From Phoenix dactylifera (Eukaryota; Streptophyta; Magnoliopsida; Arecales; Arecaceae), in assembly GCF_009389715.1 (NCBI RefSeq), contig NW_024068239.1, positions 1 to 64,000 on the forward strand: a stretch of DNA of 64,000 nucleotides, read 5' to 3'. Under the pieces are notes generated by a model. The model saw nothing but the letters and a program-made list of their open reading frames with translations. It made no database searches and was not told the origin of the DNA. A program made the translations under genes and the position numbers. Positions 45,914 to 57,707 of this stretch are shown here, one piece after another; within the stretch, counting starts at the first letter, position 1, and each line of letters opens with the position of its first letter.

Positions 45914-46226
45914 AAATCAACTATGGCAAAAAATATAAAATAATAGAGGAAGTCTTCTCTCAACAAAGTCAGTTTGTTGAGAGGGAAGGAAACCAAAAAT
46001 AAGAAGAGAATACACGATTAAAAATACTTCTCTCTTAAATTCATTACGAGAACTAGACTTTAAATAGATAAAGTTAAGCCTAAAACATAGGACCACTCAG
46101 CAACAATCTAACAAATTTGACTAATTCAAATGAACCTATTCTTACTCCAACTTTAACAAACCAAGAACAGAAAATAAGTAGTGGGCATGACACGTTGGTC
46201 TTGCATTTACTTGGTCTCCTGCATTA
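45911..46226 (-). repeat. 5' LTR of the copia element, outer end truncated
   Basis: Matches 41104-41420 closely with about 15-20 substitutions and small indels. Similarity stops at GCATTA (46226), 8 bases short of the expected end. Confidence 0.8.
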
Positions 46227-47246
46227 CATATTATCCCTCTCTCTCCAAATCAACCATCAATCCCAAGTAAAATCATATCCAAATCTTTCATGAGATCTCT
46301 CTTCACCAAAGACTTGCTCCAATTCTGCCAAAGGCAAAGCATATAATCCAGCCAGGAAGAGATAAAAAGTATTGTCAGGAAAACGTTATAGAATCTATCC
46401 TGCGAAATAAGACACACTCCAAGAAGAGTAACTAAGTATACAAGACTCTGAGCATTCCAGTTTCTGGAGAACAAAAGTGGCAGAAGAGATTAGAAACAAA
46501 GTTTGGAGAAAAATCATTTCCCTTTTTTCCTCTCCTGACTTGCTATCCAAATGATGGATTTTAACTTTGTCTTCTCTTCTATTAGATGTGTTTTGCTTGG
46601 GTATGTTTTTTTTCCCCTTAGCTGTGCATTTTTAAAATGTAACAACTAAAAAAATGCCGGATATACCTCATATCGTATAAACTGTTTACGACTGGTAAAG
46701 TATCTGAAATTTTTTATACATTACAGGTTATGTACATAACTTTTATTGAGACCAATTTGATTTCTAATTCACATAAAAACTTTCGACTTATTCCCAATTT
46801 GAGTCCCTCCGTCTCACAAGCATATGCGCCTCTTTTCTCTACCCCCATGCCCTCTAATAAAAGGAAAATATATTGAAGAAAAACTCATTAAATTTCTAAT
46901 CAAACAATAAAAAAATGAGTTTCCCTTCTCTTCTCTCCCAACCAAACAGGGGATTCTAACTTTCTCCTCTCTTTTTTTTATTCTTTTTATTTCTCTCAAT
47001 CCAAATAGAGTGTTTGGCAGATTACTTAATGGAGCAATCTTAGTTTTATATCTCTAAAAATAAATTTTTAAATTCAATTTTGTCAGATTAAGCATTAAGG
47101 ATGTTAGATTTGGTGATTACAAAATTAAACCGTGCAGAGCACAATTGACCACTATTTCCATCATGTGACAGTACAGATTTTTTTTTTTTTTGAATAGTTT
47201 TATAATTACTTATAAATCTATCATACATGTATACAGCATGAGGAGC
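46227..47246. other. Non-coding sequence
   Basis: No gene or element recognised. Pyrimidine-rich patches occur. Confidence 0.5.
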
Positions 47247-47251
47247 CAACT

Positions 47252-47690
47252 TGTGAGGACCCGTGTGAGAGTGCATTTAGCCCTATATCGGTTATTCGCC
47301 GGATAGATCTTAGATACTTATATAGGATCAAGAAACTCAAATAATACATTCTGGCTAGCCATGTTGGATGAGGTTATGGATTGTTACAAATGGTATCAGA
47401 GCAGATCTAGCCTATAACCTATATGGACTAGGGGACACTGTAGTATTGATCTATTGAGACTAACCATGAGCTGATTGTAGTGCTTGTGATTAGATTTGAA
47501 TAAATTTGAACTCTTAGCCTGACAAAGATGTCAGGGCTTAAACGGGGGGAGTCTGTGAGGACTCGTATGGAAGTGTATTTAGTTCTACATCAGTTATTCG
47601 CTAAATAGATCTCGAGTACTTATATCGGATCAAGAAACTTGAATAATACCTTCCGGTTAGTCTTTTTAAATAAGGTCCTGAATTGTGACA
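47252..47690 (+). mobile_element. TRIM family A copy 2, complete
   Basis: LTRs 47252-47388 and 47554-47690 start TGTGAGGAC and end ACA. The primer site TGGTATCAGAGC is at 47391-47402 and the polypurine tract CGGGGGGAG at about 47544-47552. Flanks CAACT (47247-47251) and CGACT (47691-47695) form a target duplication with one change. The two LTRs differ much more than those of copy 1, so this insertion is older. Confidence 0.9.
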
Positions 47691-47695
47691 CGACT

Positions 47696-48540
47696 CCTTC
47701 GGAAAGAGAAATAGATTTGAGCCACAGCCAAGCGCATATGCCTACAGTTCTATCAGCAATCCAACGCCTCCCACTGTGTTCAATGCTCTTAAGCTTGTAA
47801 AGATTATCTCACCCATGCCGCTTTCAGAAAGGAAATGTTACTATGACATCCTCACAAGCAAGCCTGAAGAAATTTAGATTCTCATGCCCATCTCATGTCC
47901 CAGGTCCACAACATGTTACATGCGGATTGGCCAATCGACACAAAGAGCTCAGTTGTCTAAAATGAGTGGCAGAGGGATTATTATTAGAAAGTACTTGTGG
48001 GGATGCTTATGTTTGGCCACAAATTTCATATGCTGAGTATACGCTGCTAGCAAGAGCACCAATACTTGACTTCAAACTGTGTAATTCCAATCTATGCCTT
48101 TGAGAGAGGATATAAAGAAAACCTAGCAAATTATGACAGAGGGAGGAAGGAAAATCTAGCAAAATGTTGTTATATGGGTGGGAGGTGGTAATAATTGGTG
48201 GCTCTCATCACATGTTTTATTTGAGCATGAATTACTCATGGCTTGTTTGAAAAATTTATCTTCCAAGTTCCAACTTGTGGTTGGATCAAAGTGGAACCAA
48301 AAGTCTCCTGAAAATCGCACTCCTGATCCTTTTTTTTTTTTTTGTACAAGGTTCGGCGGCAATGCCAGGACTAAAGTCCAGAAAAGTTTACACCCATAGA
48401 ATCAGCTTACAAAATGTAATCCTAGCGAGTGCAGGATAGCAACCTGGTTGTCAATTACAAAGCCTCTGCTGATAAAATATATGTTGCTTGAAATGCAAAG
48501 CAAGCCCGTTTCCACGCAATGTCTTTGAACAGGATTGGCA
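47696..48540. other. Non-coding sequence with a T run
   Basis: A T run at about 48331-48342 precedes GTACAAGGTTCGGCGGCAAT; this could be the tail of a reverse-strand LINE insertion linked to the next feature, but is unproven. Confidence 0.4.
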
Positions 48541-49070
48541 ACCTGTTTCACTAAGCGATTTGGCATTCATCCTCGAAACAACTATGTTAAGAGTCTGCCT
48601 CAAGCCATAGTTGTGATACCTGAAATTGGAGAGTAGCACTGCCAGTCAGCCCAAGCTGGCATCATTTCAGCCAATGGCACATAAAATGAATGGCAGCAAT
48701 TGCATTCAGCCCTTAACAACCAGATTTGATGGCCCTTTAACACAAATGCAGCAACTGCATTAGAGCCTCGAACTAACACATCGAAGTTAATTTTAGTGAC
48801 ACCAAGGGGATAGGGCTAACAACACACATATCAATTATAATTTTGATCCGGAGATTATGCAGAATAGCCACCCCAGGACCTTGATTGTGTCTGAATGAAA
48901 TCATTAGCATAGGAAGCAATAACATCTATCATATAGCAATATGCAGATCTTACCAATTGATTTGAATTAGAAAACAACTGTTGAAAAACTCCTTCAATCT
49001 TAGCTATCCACAGCCTCCATGCTATGCAAGCCATTAAAGACGGTGGCCTCGTCTCTACCAGGGTGTCGAC
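48541..49070 (-). pseudogene. LINE RNase H relic
   Basis: Reverse-strand translation gives ACIAWRLWIAKIEGVFQQLF (about 49040-48980) and ANDFIQTQSRSWGG. In other frames PLGVTKINFDV, AAFVLKGHQIWLLRAE and LWLEADS follow near 48810-48590. These match, block by block and in order, the RNase H fragment at 9682-10560 (WLDRN, KVNFDG, AELRAAW, HLEGDS). Stops and frame shifts are frequent. Confidence 0.55.
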
Positions 49071-49139
49071 TAACATAATTGGTAGTAACAGGAAAGAGAA
49101 AGGCTGAATTTGTAAACCTAGCCATGCTAATAGAGATGA

Positions 49140-49600
49140 AAGTAGATAGGATAATATCCGTCCGGATCTATTTTCGTATCCAAAACCATCCAAATATGGA
49201 TAAATATTTGAGCATCCGACTAATATCGATATCTATATCCATACCCGTCAAAGAAAAATAGATATGAATATAGATAAACAACTATCCGATCCGTATCCGA
49301 ATATTCCATTCCATTTGTGATTTTATTTAATTTTATATAACACTCATGTAATAAGTTAATAACTTGATTTATCATCCATTTAGTAATATTTTTGATTCTA
49401 TGGTCATAAAGTTTAATTATCCAATTTATATCCGTATTTATATGCATACTTTCAATATTTGATTTGTATCCGATCCGTTTAAATTGTATAGATATAAATT
49501 TTTACATTTAACTAATATTCGTATTTATATTTGTGTTCGTCAAACAAAACAAATATGCATATTGATATATTTGTATCGTATTCGATCTAATTTCAGCACT
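49140..49600. repeat. AT-rich stretch with repeated ATCCG/GGATA words
   Basis: ATATCCGTCCGGATC, CATCCAAATATGGATA, CTATCCGATCCGTATCCG and GTATCCGATCCG recur. This may be a dispersed MITE-like repeat; ends were not resolved. Confidence 0.35.
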
Positions 49601-49995
49601 AAATGCTAAGAAAAGCAGCCAACAATATTGGTTGGCAAAGGAACACACGACCACCACATGATTGCAATCCTCCACAAGTCCTCGATTTGCCTCCTGAAGA
49701 GGGCAAAAACAAAAACGTTGCTCCTTTCTCTTTTCTGGACATCGATGCGATTTTTTTCATGCCCTTTAATAGAATTTTCCTACTTTCTTTTTCTTAAATG
49801 ACACTAATACGGTGCAATTGATAATACAAAACAGCAATATGGATGCACATTATGATTGTGGGATATCAGTCGCCTATTCTGTTGTCTTCTTCATTTTTTT
49901 TTCTTTTAATTAAAAAAATCAAATCAGTTATACAAAAAAAAAAGCATGATAATTTCTTGCCATACTCGAGAACCTTTTGGCGAAAGAACCAAATA

Positions 49996-50395
49996 TTTTT
50001 TTTTTTTTTTTTGCTAAAGAAAAGGGGTAGGGGGGAGGAAGGGACAAGCCCACCCCCGCGTAGCAGCCCCACTGGGCCCCCGCCCGCCAGGAGAATGTTC
50101 GATGCGGGCAGAAATGGCCGTGTGTTGGGCACCCCGACCGGTTTTACTCATACCCTCCCCACCCGTAGGCCCGGCTCAGCTACTCCTCTGAGCTCTGGCT
50201 CGAGTCCCACGTGTGAGTACGTCACACCCGGCACCACCCCGGCTACTAGCGATTCAAGAGCGGTCCTACACCACAAGTCCAAGCAGTGGCCAAAGTAGTG
50301 AGCTCCGGTCCACAATTTAATCGTCGCCGCAGCGATTCGAACTTGGGACCTTGTGGTTAGAATTGCTGCCAAGTACTATAATCCCGTGACAGGGT
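49996..50395 (-). mobile_element. Probable tRNA-derived SINE
   Basis: The reverse strand has a B-box-like GTTCGAATC (complement 50334-50342) and an A-box-like TAGTACTTGGCAGC about 36 bases ahead of it. A GC-rich body of about 330 bases follows, then a poly(A) tail (T17 at 49996-50012 on the plus strand). Composition differs sharply from both flanks. No target duplication was found, and its 5' end cuts into the LTR fragment at about 50395. Confidence 0.45.
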
Positions 50396-51918
50396 TCATA
50401 TTCGTAGTCGACGAGTTTTATAACTTATTCTTATTCGTTACCAACTTTAACCCGTTGGCAGAGGGCCATATTCGTTGGATGCTAGCTCCAGAGGGGTCGA
50501 CTGACCTCTATTTCTAGAGGTGGGCATAGCTATCTGAGAGTTCATAAATCATTATTCTTTTTCATAAGTCATACTTTCATATATAGGTTGGAAAATGACA
50601 AATGGCATCGTAATGTATAAAATTCATGATCATGCCACAAATCTCATTTTCATGCAATTCATCATAACCATAATTCATCGTAATGTATAAAATTCATAAT
50701 CATGCCACAAATCTTATTTTCATGCAATTTATCATAACCATAATTTATATTGAAATATTTATGAAGGATGCAATTTAATCAAACTCATTAATCATATGCA
50801 ATCATATGCTTGATCCTATTTTTAAGAAAATACATCATAACAAATATATTTTTCATTATTTTATTCTTACAATTAAACAGTGATTTTTAAATTAATAAGA
50901 TCAGTGCTAGGGTTACTTACCTCAATTCGCCCACACAATCCTAATCTCGTCCGTCAAATTCTCTGTACCTATCAAACAGTTCCAGATGCATTATTAAATT
51001 AAAACTCTAACATGGACCTGAATAAATCTCAAGTCCCAACCGGATAATTTGGACTAAAATCCTACTTATTCACTATTTATTTACGTATTTTCTTTTTTTT
51101 TCTTTTCTCCTTTTTTTTTTTATTTTTTCCTTCCCAAAACTTCTTCTCCTTCTTTCTTCTTTCTTTTTTTCTTCTCCTCCTCTTCTCTTCTCCCGACTCC
51201 TCCTTCCTCTCTTCTCCATTCTTCTCCCACGAAGGGAGGAGGGCGAGGTCTGCAGGAGCTGAACCATGGCCGGCGGCGTCCATGGCGATCGACCCTCTCC
51301 TTCTTCCCGCGGAGGAGACGCGCACGGGAGAAGAAGAAAAGCCGCCGCAGTTGGCCTTCTCCTTCTTCCCTTTTTCTTCTTCTCTTCTTTTCCTTTCACG
51401 ATTCATTAGATCTCCTCTCTTTTCCCGCGAAGCAAAGGGGGAAGACCTCCATGCCGGATCGCTTGGGAGGTGATCGGCCGAGGCCGACGACGCCCGCGAC
51501 CGGCCAGCAGCGCCCGCAGGACGGCTGTGGCTGAGCCTGCGACCGCTTCCCGCGATGGATCCGCCGTCGAAGACCACAGGTAAAGCCCTTCCCCTTCCCT
51601 TCCTCTTCTTCTTCTTCTTCTTCTTCTTCTTTTCTTTTCTTTTCTTTCTTTTTTTTTTTTGTAATTGATCTATCCTCCCATGTGGATCGGGAGGAGGAAA
51701 TGAAGGAAAGAAAACAGGTGGTCAGGGGCTTACCTGGCTTCGGGGATGAACTCGACGCCCCTCTCCGGCGGCATCAACGTGGGTTCAGAAAACCCTATCG
51801 CTGAGGAAGGACGTTCGAAGCTTTTATAGCCCCCGAAGAGTTAGAGGCCGCAACGGCCAATAGGCCTGGCCCACTGGTCTAGCTGTATGCGGGCCGGTTA
51901 ATGAACTGGGCTCTCACA
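50396..51918 (-). mobile_element. Fragment of a long LTR related to the solo LTR at 25010
   Basis: On the plus strand it shares the solo LTR's landmarks in the same order: CTGAGAGTTC with CATAAAT (about 50533), GGTTACTTACCT (about 50911), a long CTTCT-rich tract (51090-51230), a GC-rich segment, CTCCGGCGGC and an end CTCACA at 51918. The reverse-strand TATA box is at 51821-51828. The 3' part of the LTR is missing at the SINE junction. Confidence 0.65.
51821..51828 (-). promoter_or_regulatory. TATA box of the long LTR
   Basis: The complement reads TATAAAAG about 90 bases inside the sense start of the LTR. It supports the minus-strand orientation of this LTR family. Confidence 0.55.
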
Positions 51919-53650
51919 TACATGAAAGTCGGAGTTATATTGGTTGAAAAGGCATGTGAAACCACTATTAGGGATCATAGAAAATACTTGTAACACAAGA
52001 GAGGAGCCATACTTGGGATGGAATTGCATCCCTAAGCATTATCACTTTAATGGTAGAGTGTAGAGATGGGGATGCAGGAAGTTTGGTTTACTGATAAGTA
52101 TAGTTCTAGGTTCATAAATGGACTAGGTTCACCAGGCATGTCAAATTGGATATATTAATCAAAAAAATACAATCAATAAAAAAAATGTGATATAGGATCA
52201 AAATGCATGGCCTAAGGACTTCAATTTTCAATGGAAGTGATGAGAATTAAATAGGAACCCATGTGCTTAATTAAAGAAATAGTGAAAATAGAAAGTGGAT
52301 AATTAGAATGCAGAATAGGATAATTGAGAATACAATAGAAATTCTTTTAGACCTTGATATACGTCAAACCTTCGTATCTAAGATATAGTTAGAGTTCGAA
52401 GAGAAACTTAACATCGAATAATACCCTGTTTAAATATGTGAGAAAGAAACCATCTAAACCCTTTCATGTTCATATATCCAGGAATTCTGCAACCATATTG
52501 GGATCATTTGCGGTGCATGTTTTATAGTACAGAAGATTGCATAGCCTTTGTAGCTGTCATGTCATCCATCTCGAAGATGGACGATAACTGTTTATACTTA
52601 AGATATGCCATGTTTGGCACCTTATACGACCTTCTCTATTTCAGAGTTGAATGCCACTCATCCATCTTTGAAATGGATGACGTGATAGCCATCCAGAATT
52701 GTAGCAGTGAAAAACACCCACTTAGTAACAACTTTATTAACTGAATTATCTATTTTTAGTTTTTACAAAGAAGATAGACAAAAATGGACTCTATGCCAAG
52801 TCATTGGTACCCAACTCTCAGTGATTTTGCCAATGGAATTAGCTGGCTTTTGTTTGATAATTAAGTAGAAAGATAAGGAAAGATTGGAACCCGGCTCATT
52901 AATAGCCATTCTCTAGCAACTTGACTAACAGAAATAGTTATTATCCTCCTTCTAAACCTATCTTTATCTGTAAACTTTCAGAAGTTTAAATAATCACTTT
53001 AATGGACAACTACCCTCCATCTTTGTTAGAACCAATTGAGTGGTTGGTGAAACTGCGTGTCACGCGAAATCATAAAAAATTGCTTGAGATTATTACGAAG
53101 CAACACACCATGTTACTTTTTAGGACAAACAAAATTATATATCTTCCATGTTATAAGATGGAGGTTTCATTTGCCTCCATTAAGATGGATTTCTTACAAC
53201 CTTTTCCAAAACCGAGCAGTCCACTTCCCATGCTAAAATGAACTTTTATAAAAACACTCTCAAAGGCCGGGTCATGCTATCAAACCATAACCAATTGAAA
53301 AATAAAACAAGTAGAACGAAGCATGGTAGATTACAAAGCCTTTGTATCTAATATTTTATAGCATATTGAAGTAGATAACTAACACGATCAGCAGAGGCAA
53401 TATAGAGCCCCCAATCCACAACCGAGGAATAACAGAATAAATCAAAAGAAAAAGAGAAGCCACATTTCAAAAAAAAAAAAAAAAAACTTTTTTTATTATT
53501 TATAGTAAAATAAATAATTCTGGGTGTTTTATCCTCCTTCCATGCATAACAATCGAACTTAAAATTTGTTTCGTTTTGTTATTTTTTCCCCCGCAAGTCT
53601 CAACTGCATCGGTTGTTTTCCGACTGTTCTTCTCCATGTCCTATTTTTTT
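51919..53650. other. Upstream intergenic region of the BTB/TAZ gene
   Basis: AT-rich. Short frames near 52466 and 53002 have no recognisable domain. The words ATGGATG/CATCTT recur between 52560 and 53200 as short inverted pairs. An A run lies near 53470. Confidence 0.5.
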
Positions 53651-53657
53651 TATATAA
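53651..53657 (+). promoter_or_regulatory. TATA box candidate of the BTB/TAZ gene
   Basis: TATATAA about 85 bases before the chosen ATG. Confidence 0.5.
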
Positions 53658-53738
53658 CAAACTCTTGGTAGGATTCCAAAAGCCTCATTCCATCATCCGA
53701 AGGGGGTGAAGAGAAGAAGAAGTATTGATTTCTCATAC

Positions 53739-55685
53739 ATGATGAATTCAGCCAATGCTAATAGCTTCCGGCGACGGCATGAGGCCGGCAACGAGTTCGT
53801 GCCGCCGGCCGACGTCCAAATTGTCACCTCCGGCGGCCGGAGCATCCCGGCCCATTCCGCCATTCTGGTATTAACTCCGTCTCCTCCAAAATTCCATCGT
53901 GGTCTCTTAGTTTGTCTAGCTTCCACAGCATGCTCTTTGGGATCCAACGTTCACTATGATATTTCGCATGCAGGCTTCGGCTTCGCCGGTGCTGGAAAAG
54001 ATGCTGTACCGATGCCGGATAAGCTGGAATTCGCAAAGAATAATCCGCATCTTGGGTGTCCCCTGCGATGCGGTGCTCGCCTTGGTCCAGTTCTTCTACT
54101 CCTCCAGGTACAAACTCGACGCAAACTAATGGATTCCAATGCAATAATTTGATTGGAATACAAGAGCAAGTTGAATGATGGGTGTGACGGCGATCGCAGA
54201 ACTGCATGGAGATCGAGGGAGGGGGAGGAGGCGATGGAGAAATATGGCATGCATCTGCTGGTGCTGTCTCATGCGTACCAGGTGAAACGGCTGAAGAGAT
54301 GGTGCGAGGAGGGGGTGGCGGCGAGGCTGCGAGCGGAGGTGGTGGTGGATGTGCTGAAACTGGCCAAGCTTTGCGACGCGCCGTGGTTGTACCAGCGGTG
54401 CATGAGGCTGGTGGCCAAGGATTTTGCCGCGGTGACGCAGTCGGAGGGATGGCGCTTCATCCAGAAGCATGATCCATTGCTCGAGCTGGAGATCCTGCAG
54501 TTCCTCCAAGATGCAGACCAGGTTCTGTTTATTCCTTCATGGGTTGACATAGTGGAAAACATATTCTTCTTATCACGTTTTAATCTAGGGAGAAATTCAA
54601 ATAAGTAAAGTACTGTAAGTTTAGCTTGAAAAATTTAATATTGGTTCATGTACTGCTTCATATATATCTTGTGTTCATGCATGTGTTTGGCTTGGGACCA
54701 TTGCTTGGGCAATGGTAAAAGGCTTGGAGGAAAAGCAAAACATGAAGGGATAATTACAATTCTATCAAAGAAATAAAAGGGAGGAAAGCTAATGCACTGT
54801 TCATGAATGTAAGCAACAAGTAGAACCTTTCACTGTTTTAAATAAAAAATAAAGGAGTTGGACTTTAAAGAAAGCACCAATTTTCTTGGTTCATTGTAAT
54901 TAACTAACCAAATTGCATCACAAATTACTTGATCAATTCTTGCGAGAGGAAGACTTGCTTTGTATGCACATTGCTCGATTTAGCATAATTTCAAAAGATA
55001 ATTTAGATGAATCTAGTCTAATTGTTTAGGTGGTGCTATTCAAAGTTGACATCGAGAACTGCAAAGTTGTTGATTATTCGCAATCTTTATTATGTCTAAT
55101 GTTTGCAGAGGAAGAAGAGATGGATGAGAGAAAAGAGAGATCAAGAAATGTACCAACTACTGAGTGAGGCAGTGGAGTGCCTCCAACACATCTGCAGTGA
55201 TGGTTGCACAGTTGTGGGGCCCCATGATGGCAAGCCTCCAAGTAGGAGCAAGGGCCCTTGCAAATTTCACACGTGTGGAGGGCTACAGTTCCTCATTTGC
55301 CACTTTGCCACGTGCAGCAGGAAACTGTCCCCTGGAGGTTGCACCCACTGTAAGCGCATGTGGCAGCTCCTTCAGCTCCACTCCTCCATCTGTGACCAAT
55401 CCAACTCTTGCAAGGTTCCCCTATGCAAGTGAGTGGAACTCCATATGCCATCTTTTACCCCTCTTTTATGTTGGTAGTGTTTCACTCAAAGTTTATTAGC
55501 TGATATTTCTATTAATTTAATGCAGGCAATTTAGATTAAAGATGCAAATGGATGGCAAAGTAGATGTGGCATGGAGGCTTCTGGAGAAGAAGGTGATTAC
55601 TGCTAGAGTGATGTCTACTTTGGCCAGCAGAAGGAGACCAGAAGAAGTCCAAAAGACATGGTTAAGATACAGAGGCACAAAGTGA
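53739..55685 (+). CDS. BTB/POZ and TAZ domain protein (plant BT family)
   Basis: Five exons: 53739-53867, 53974-54107, 54200-54521, 55109-55428 and 55526-55685. All introns are GT-AG and phases join to 354 residues, near the family's usual 360. Residues about 20-130 form the BTB domain (ADVQIVTSGGRSIPAHSAIL, then ASASPVLEKML, CDAVLALVQFFYSSR). A BACK-like helical part follows (EKYGMHLLVLSHAYQVKRLK, DVLKLAKLCDAPWLYQRCM). The TAZ zinc finger in exon 4 has the regular Cys/His set (HICSDGC, CHFATC, GGCTHCKRMWQLLQLHSSIC, SCKVPLC). The C-terminus (WRLLEKKVITARVMSTLASR) is basic, like the calmodulin-binding tail of this family. BT proteins act as CUL3 adaptors and scaffolds in nitrate, sugar and hormone responses. 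Two adjacent ATGs (53739, 53742) are possible starts. The gene appears intact. Confidence 0.94.
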
Positions 55686-56079
55686 CTTCCCATCATTCAG
55701 ATTTTTGTTTATTTTCCTTTTTTTTTCATTCTTTAGAACAAAACAATGTTTGTTCTATACTGAATCTTGGTTCTTTTGTACTCTCATTGCATTTATTTTT
55801 TCTATATTCTCTGTTGTGGGATTTTGGCTCATACTTTATGAAACTTATTGAAGTCTGATGCAGATGACTTGATTAATTAAGCTCAACTTGCTGACAGATG
55901 TGTTGTATATTTTTTAGTGGGGTGATGTACATGCAATGATAGAATCACAAACTATATTGGGCAATTGCTCAGATCCAAGAGACCGGGGAGGCGGTGGATT
56001 GATGTCGGCGCCGGAGAGGAGAGGAGAGGAGAGCTAGGGCATCGAGAGGGGTTTGAGATGGGGATCAGTTTTGAAATGG
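55686..56079. other. Downstream region of the BTB/TAZ gene
   Basis: Presumed 3' untranslated region to about 55950. Then a GC-rich stretch (GGCGGTGGATTG, GGAGAGGAGAGGAGAG) begins that probably belongs to the CACTA fragment. Confidence 0.4.
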
Positions 56080-56261
56080 TTTTGGCCTCCAACGATGCTT
56101 ATAAGCATCGTCGTAAGTCTGTTTTTCCACAACGCTTAAAAAGCGTCGTCGATTCCAAATCTCTACCGACGCTTTTTGAAAGCGTCGGCATAATTTCGCG
56201 CTCTAGGAAAATTTTCCGACGCTTTTCCCTAGCGTCGGAAAATATTATTTTTCCTGTAGTG
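56080..56261 (-). mobile_element. One end of a CACTA (En/Spm) transposon
   Basis: The reverse strand starts CACTACAGGAAAAATAAT at 56261, the CACTA terminus. Subterminal hairpins follow: CCGACGCTAGGG with CCTAGCGTCGG, CCGACGCTTTC with GAAAGCGTCGG, GACGACGCTTT with AAAGCGTCGT, and CGATGCTTATAAGCATCG. Four such units in 150 bases are typical of CACTA subterminal repeats. The opposite terminus was not found, so the copy is truncated or its other end is beyond recognition. Confidence 0.75.
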
Positions 56262-57707
56262 CAACTATGATATATGTTATCCTAGTAGTAGAAGCATTCT
56301 GATATGTGCACCATGGTTTCATTGGATGCTTTACATGTTTTTACCCACCAATGCCAAGAAGGGGACTTTTGCTTGTGGAATCTTTTGAATGGTGGATCAA
56401 AGATATAGAACCCTAAAAAGAGTCCCTCCTACTAAATTCCCTATAGTTTCTTTCCCTCCACATAGTTTAAAAGCGTAGATATGAATAGGTTCTAGGAAGC
56501 ACAAATCTCTCTAATCATCCATAGAACTCACATGGTGTTGGAAGTAGCTCTGATGCCAAAAGAACTATATCATGTCTACATGGAATGAAAAAGTCAAATA
56601 ATGTATGGAAAAGTCAATGCAGATTATAACAATGCCAGCTATAAAGCTCCAAATATTTTCAACCATTGATTTTATGAAATGCTAGCGAACTAGACCTAAA
56701 GCAAGAGAAGATTCGTGCCGAGTACACCATTGTTTAAGGATTTGGAAGAAGGATCTGATAGAACAGACGACAAGGTTTGTTACATCCTACATCAAAAATT
56801 TAGAAAAGTGAAGTAGCTTCTAAATTCTAAAAGATTTAAAAGACATAAAGTGCCTCTTCATCATTGAGAGGCCAATGGAACCTACAAACTAGCTATATAA
56901 AATTTAAGTAAACACAAATCCAACCTCATCTTGATTGTAAAAGGAATCTATATCCCCTTACAAGAAGCATGATATGAAAGAAAGAGATTTTAATATTCAG
57001 TTCAGACAAGACCCAAGATCGATGCTGTAAACAACTCTGGTAATCATCGACTGCCACCTAAACTATCGAGCAATAAAAGTTGGTCTTGATGAAAATTTCT
57101 AGCCCTCCAAATCCCCATTCTTTAGATTCTTCCTCCATTTCACCATGACGAGTCTGCCACTAGCTTAGATTTCCCATAAGACAGAAAACTCTGGTAATCA
57201 TACCTAGTGACAATTCCAAAAAGAAATAAGGAAGAAAGGGCCTCCCTTCATGAGTAGGGACGTAGCAGTAAACAGCTAGCTCGCAATGGGAACCCTTATG
57301 TATCAGGATTTGTGCATAGAAAGTGGATAGGGTTGAGGGCATATGCCTCGGCGTTGGGTTTTTTCAAAAGCAAATTAAAGATGGGATTTGATAGATCTTG
57401 CTCTGCAAGGAACAAGGACAGTTCATGAATGTTTTGGCTTTTGCTTCATTGTAATTGCTTTTCCTGCTTTTAGAGAGAATAGGGAGGAGACACACCTACA
57501 CCAAGAATCAAACTCATAAAATTTTGATTGCTATGTAGGTGCAAATAGGGGTATCAAACAAGAAAGTTGTTCACAAGCTGGCTCATGTTCAGCTCAAAGC
57601 CAGCTTGCTCATTCAATCCATGACCCAAGATTGAGCTGGGCTCAGCTCGTCCATTATGGACACTCAAGATGGCTTGTTTAATACTATTTATAATACATTA
57701 TATTATA
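56262..57707. other. Non-coding sequence
   Basis: No gene recognised. The part near 57545-57670 (GGCTCATGTTCAGCTC, GAGCTGGGCTCAGCTCG) resembles hAT-type dispersed repeat sequence. Confidence 0.5.

Larger units (their letters stand above)
41103..46226 (-). mobile_element. Ty1/copia element with both LTRs, inverted gag segment and nested TRIM
   Basis: The 3' LTR (41103-41428) and 5' LTR (45911-46226) share about 315 bases at high identity, including TCAACTATGGCAAAAAATA, GTCAGTTTGTTGAGAGGGAA and AGTAGTGGGCATGACA. The polypurine tract (complement of CTCCCCCTTAATGC) borders the 3' LTR. The 5' LTR lacks its last 8 bases. The coding order on the minus strand is gag zinc knuckles, protease, integrase, reverse transcriptase, RNase H, i.e. 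copia. No primer site is present where expected, at the left edge of the 5' LTR, because an inverted gag piece abuts there. Stops and frameshifts make it non-autonomous. Confidence 0.9.

Noticed and set aside
46250..46474. Reverse frame of 74 codons next to the copia LTR
   Set aside because: I could not match it to a domain, and no start, splice or element context supports it.
51077..51577. Reverse-strand frame of 166 codons, Lys/Glu/Arg-rich
   Set aside because: The same LTR family and pyrimidine tract as at 28040; a by-product of low complexity.
52466..53241. Two plus-strand frames of 79-92 codons upstream of the BTB/TAZ gene
   Set aside because: No family resemblance; repeated ATGGATG/CATC words suggest non-coding repeat sequence.
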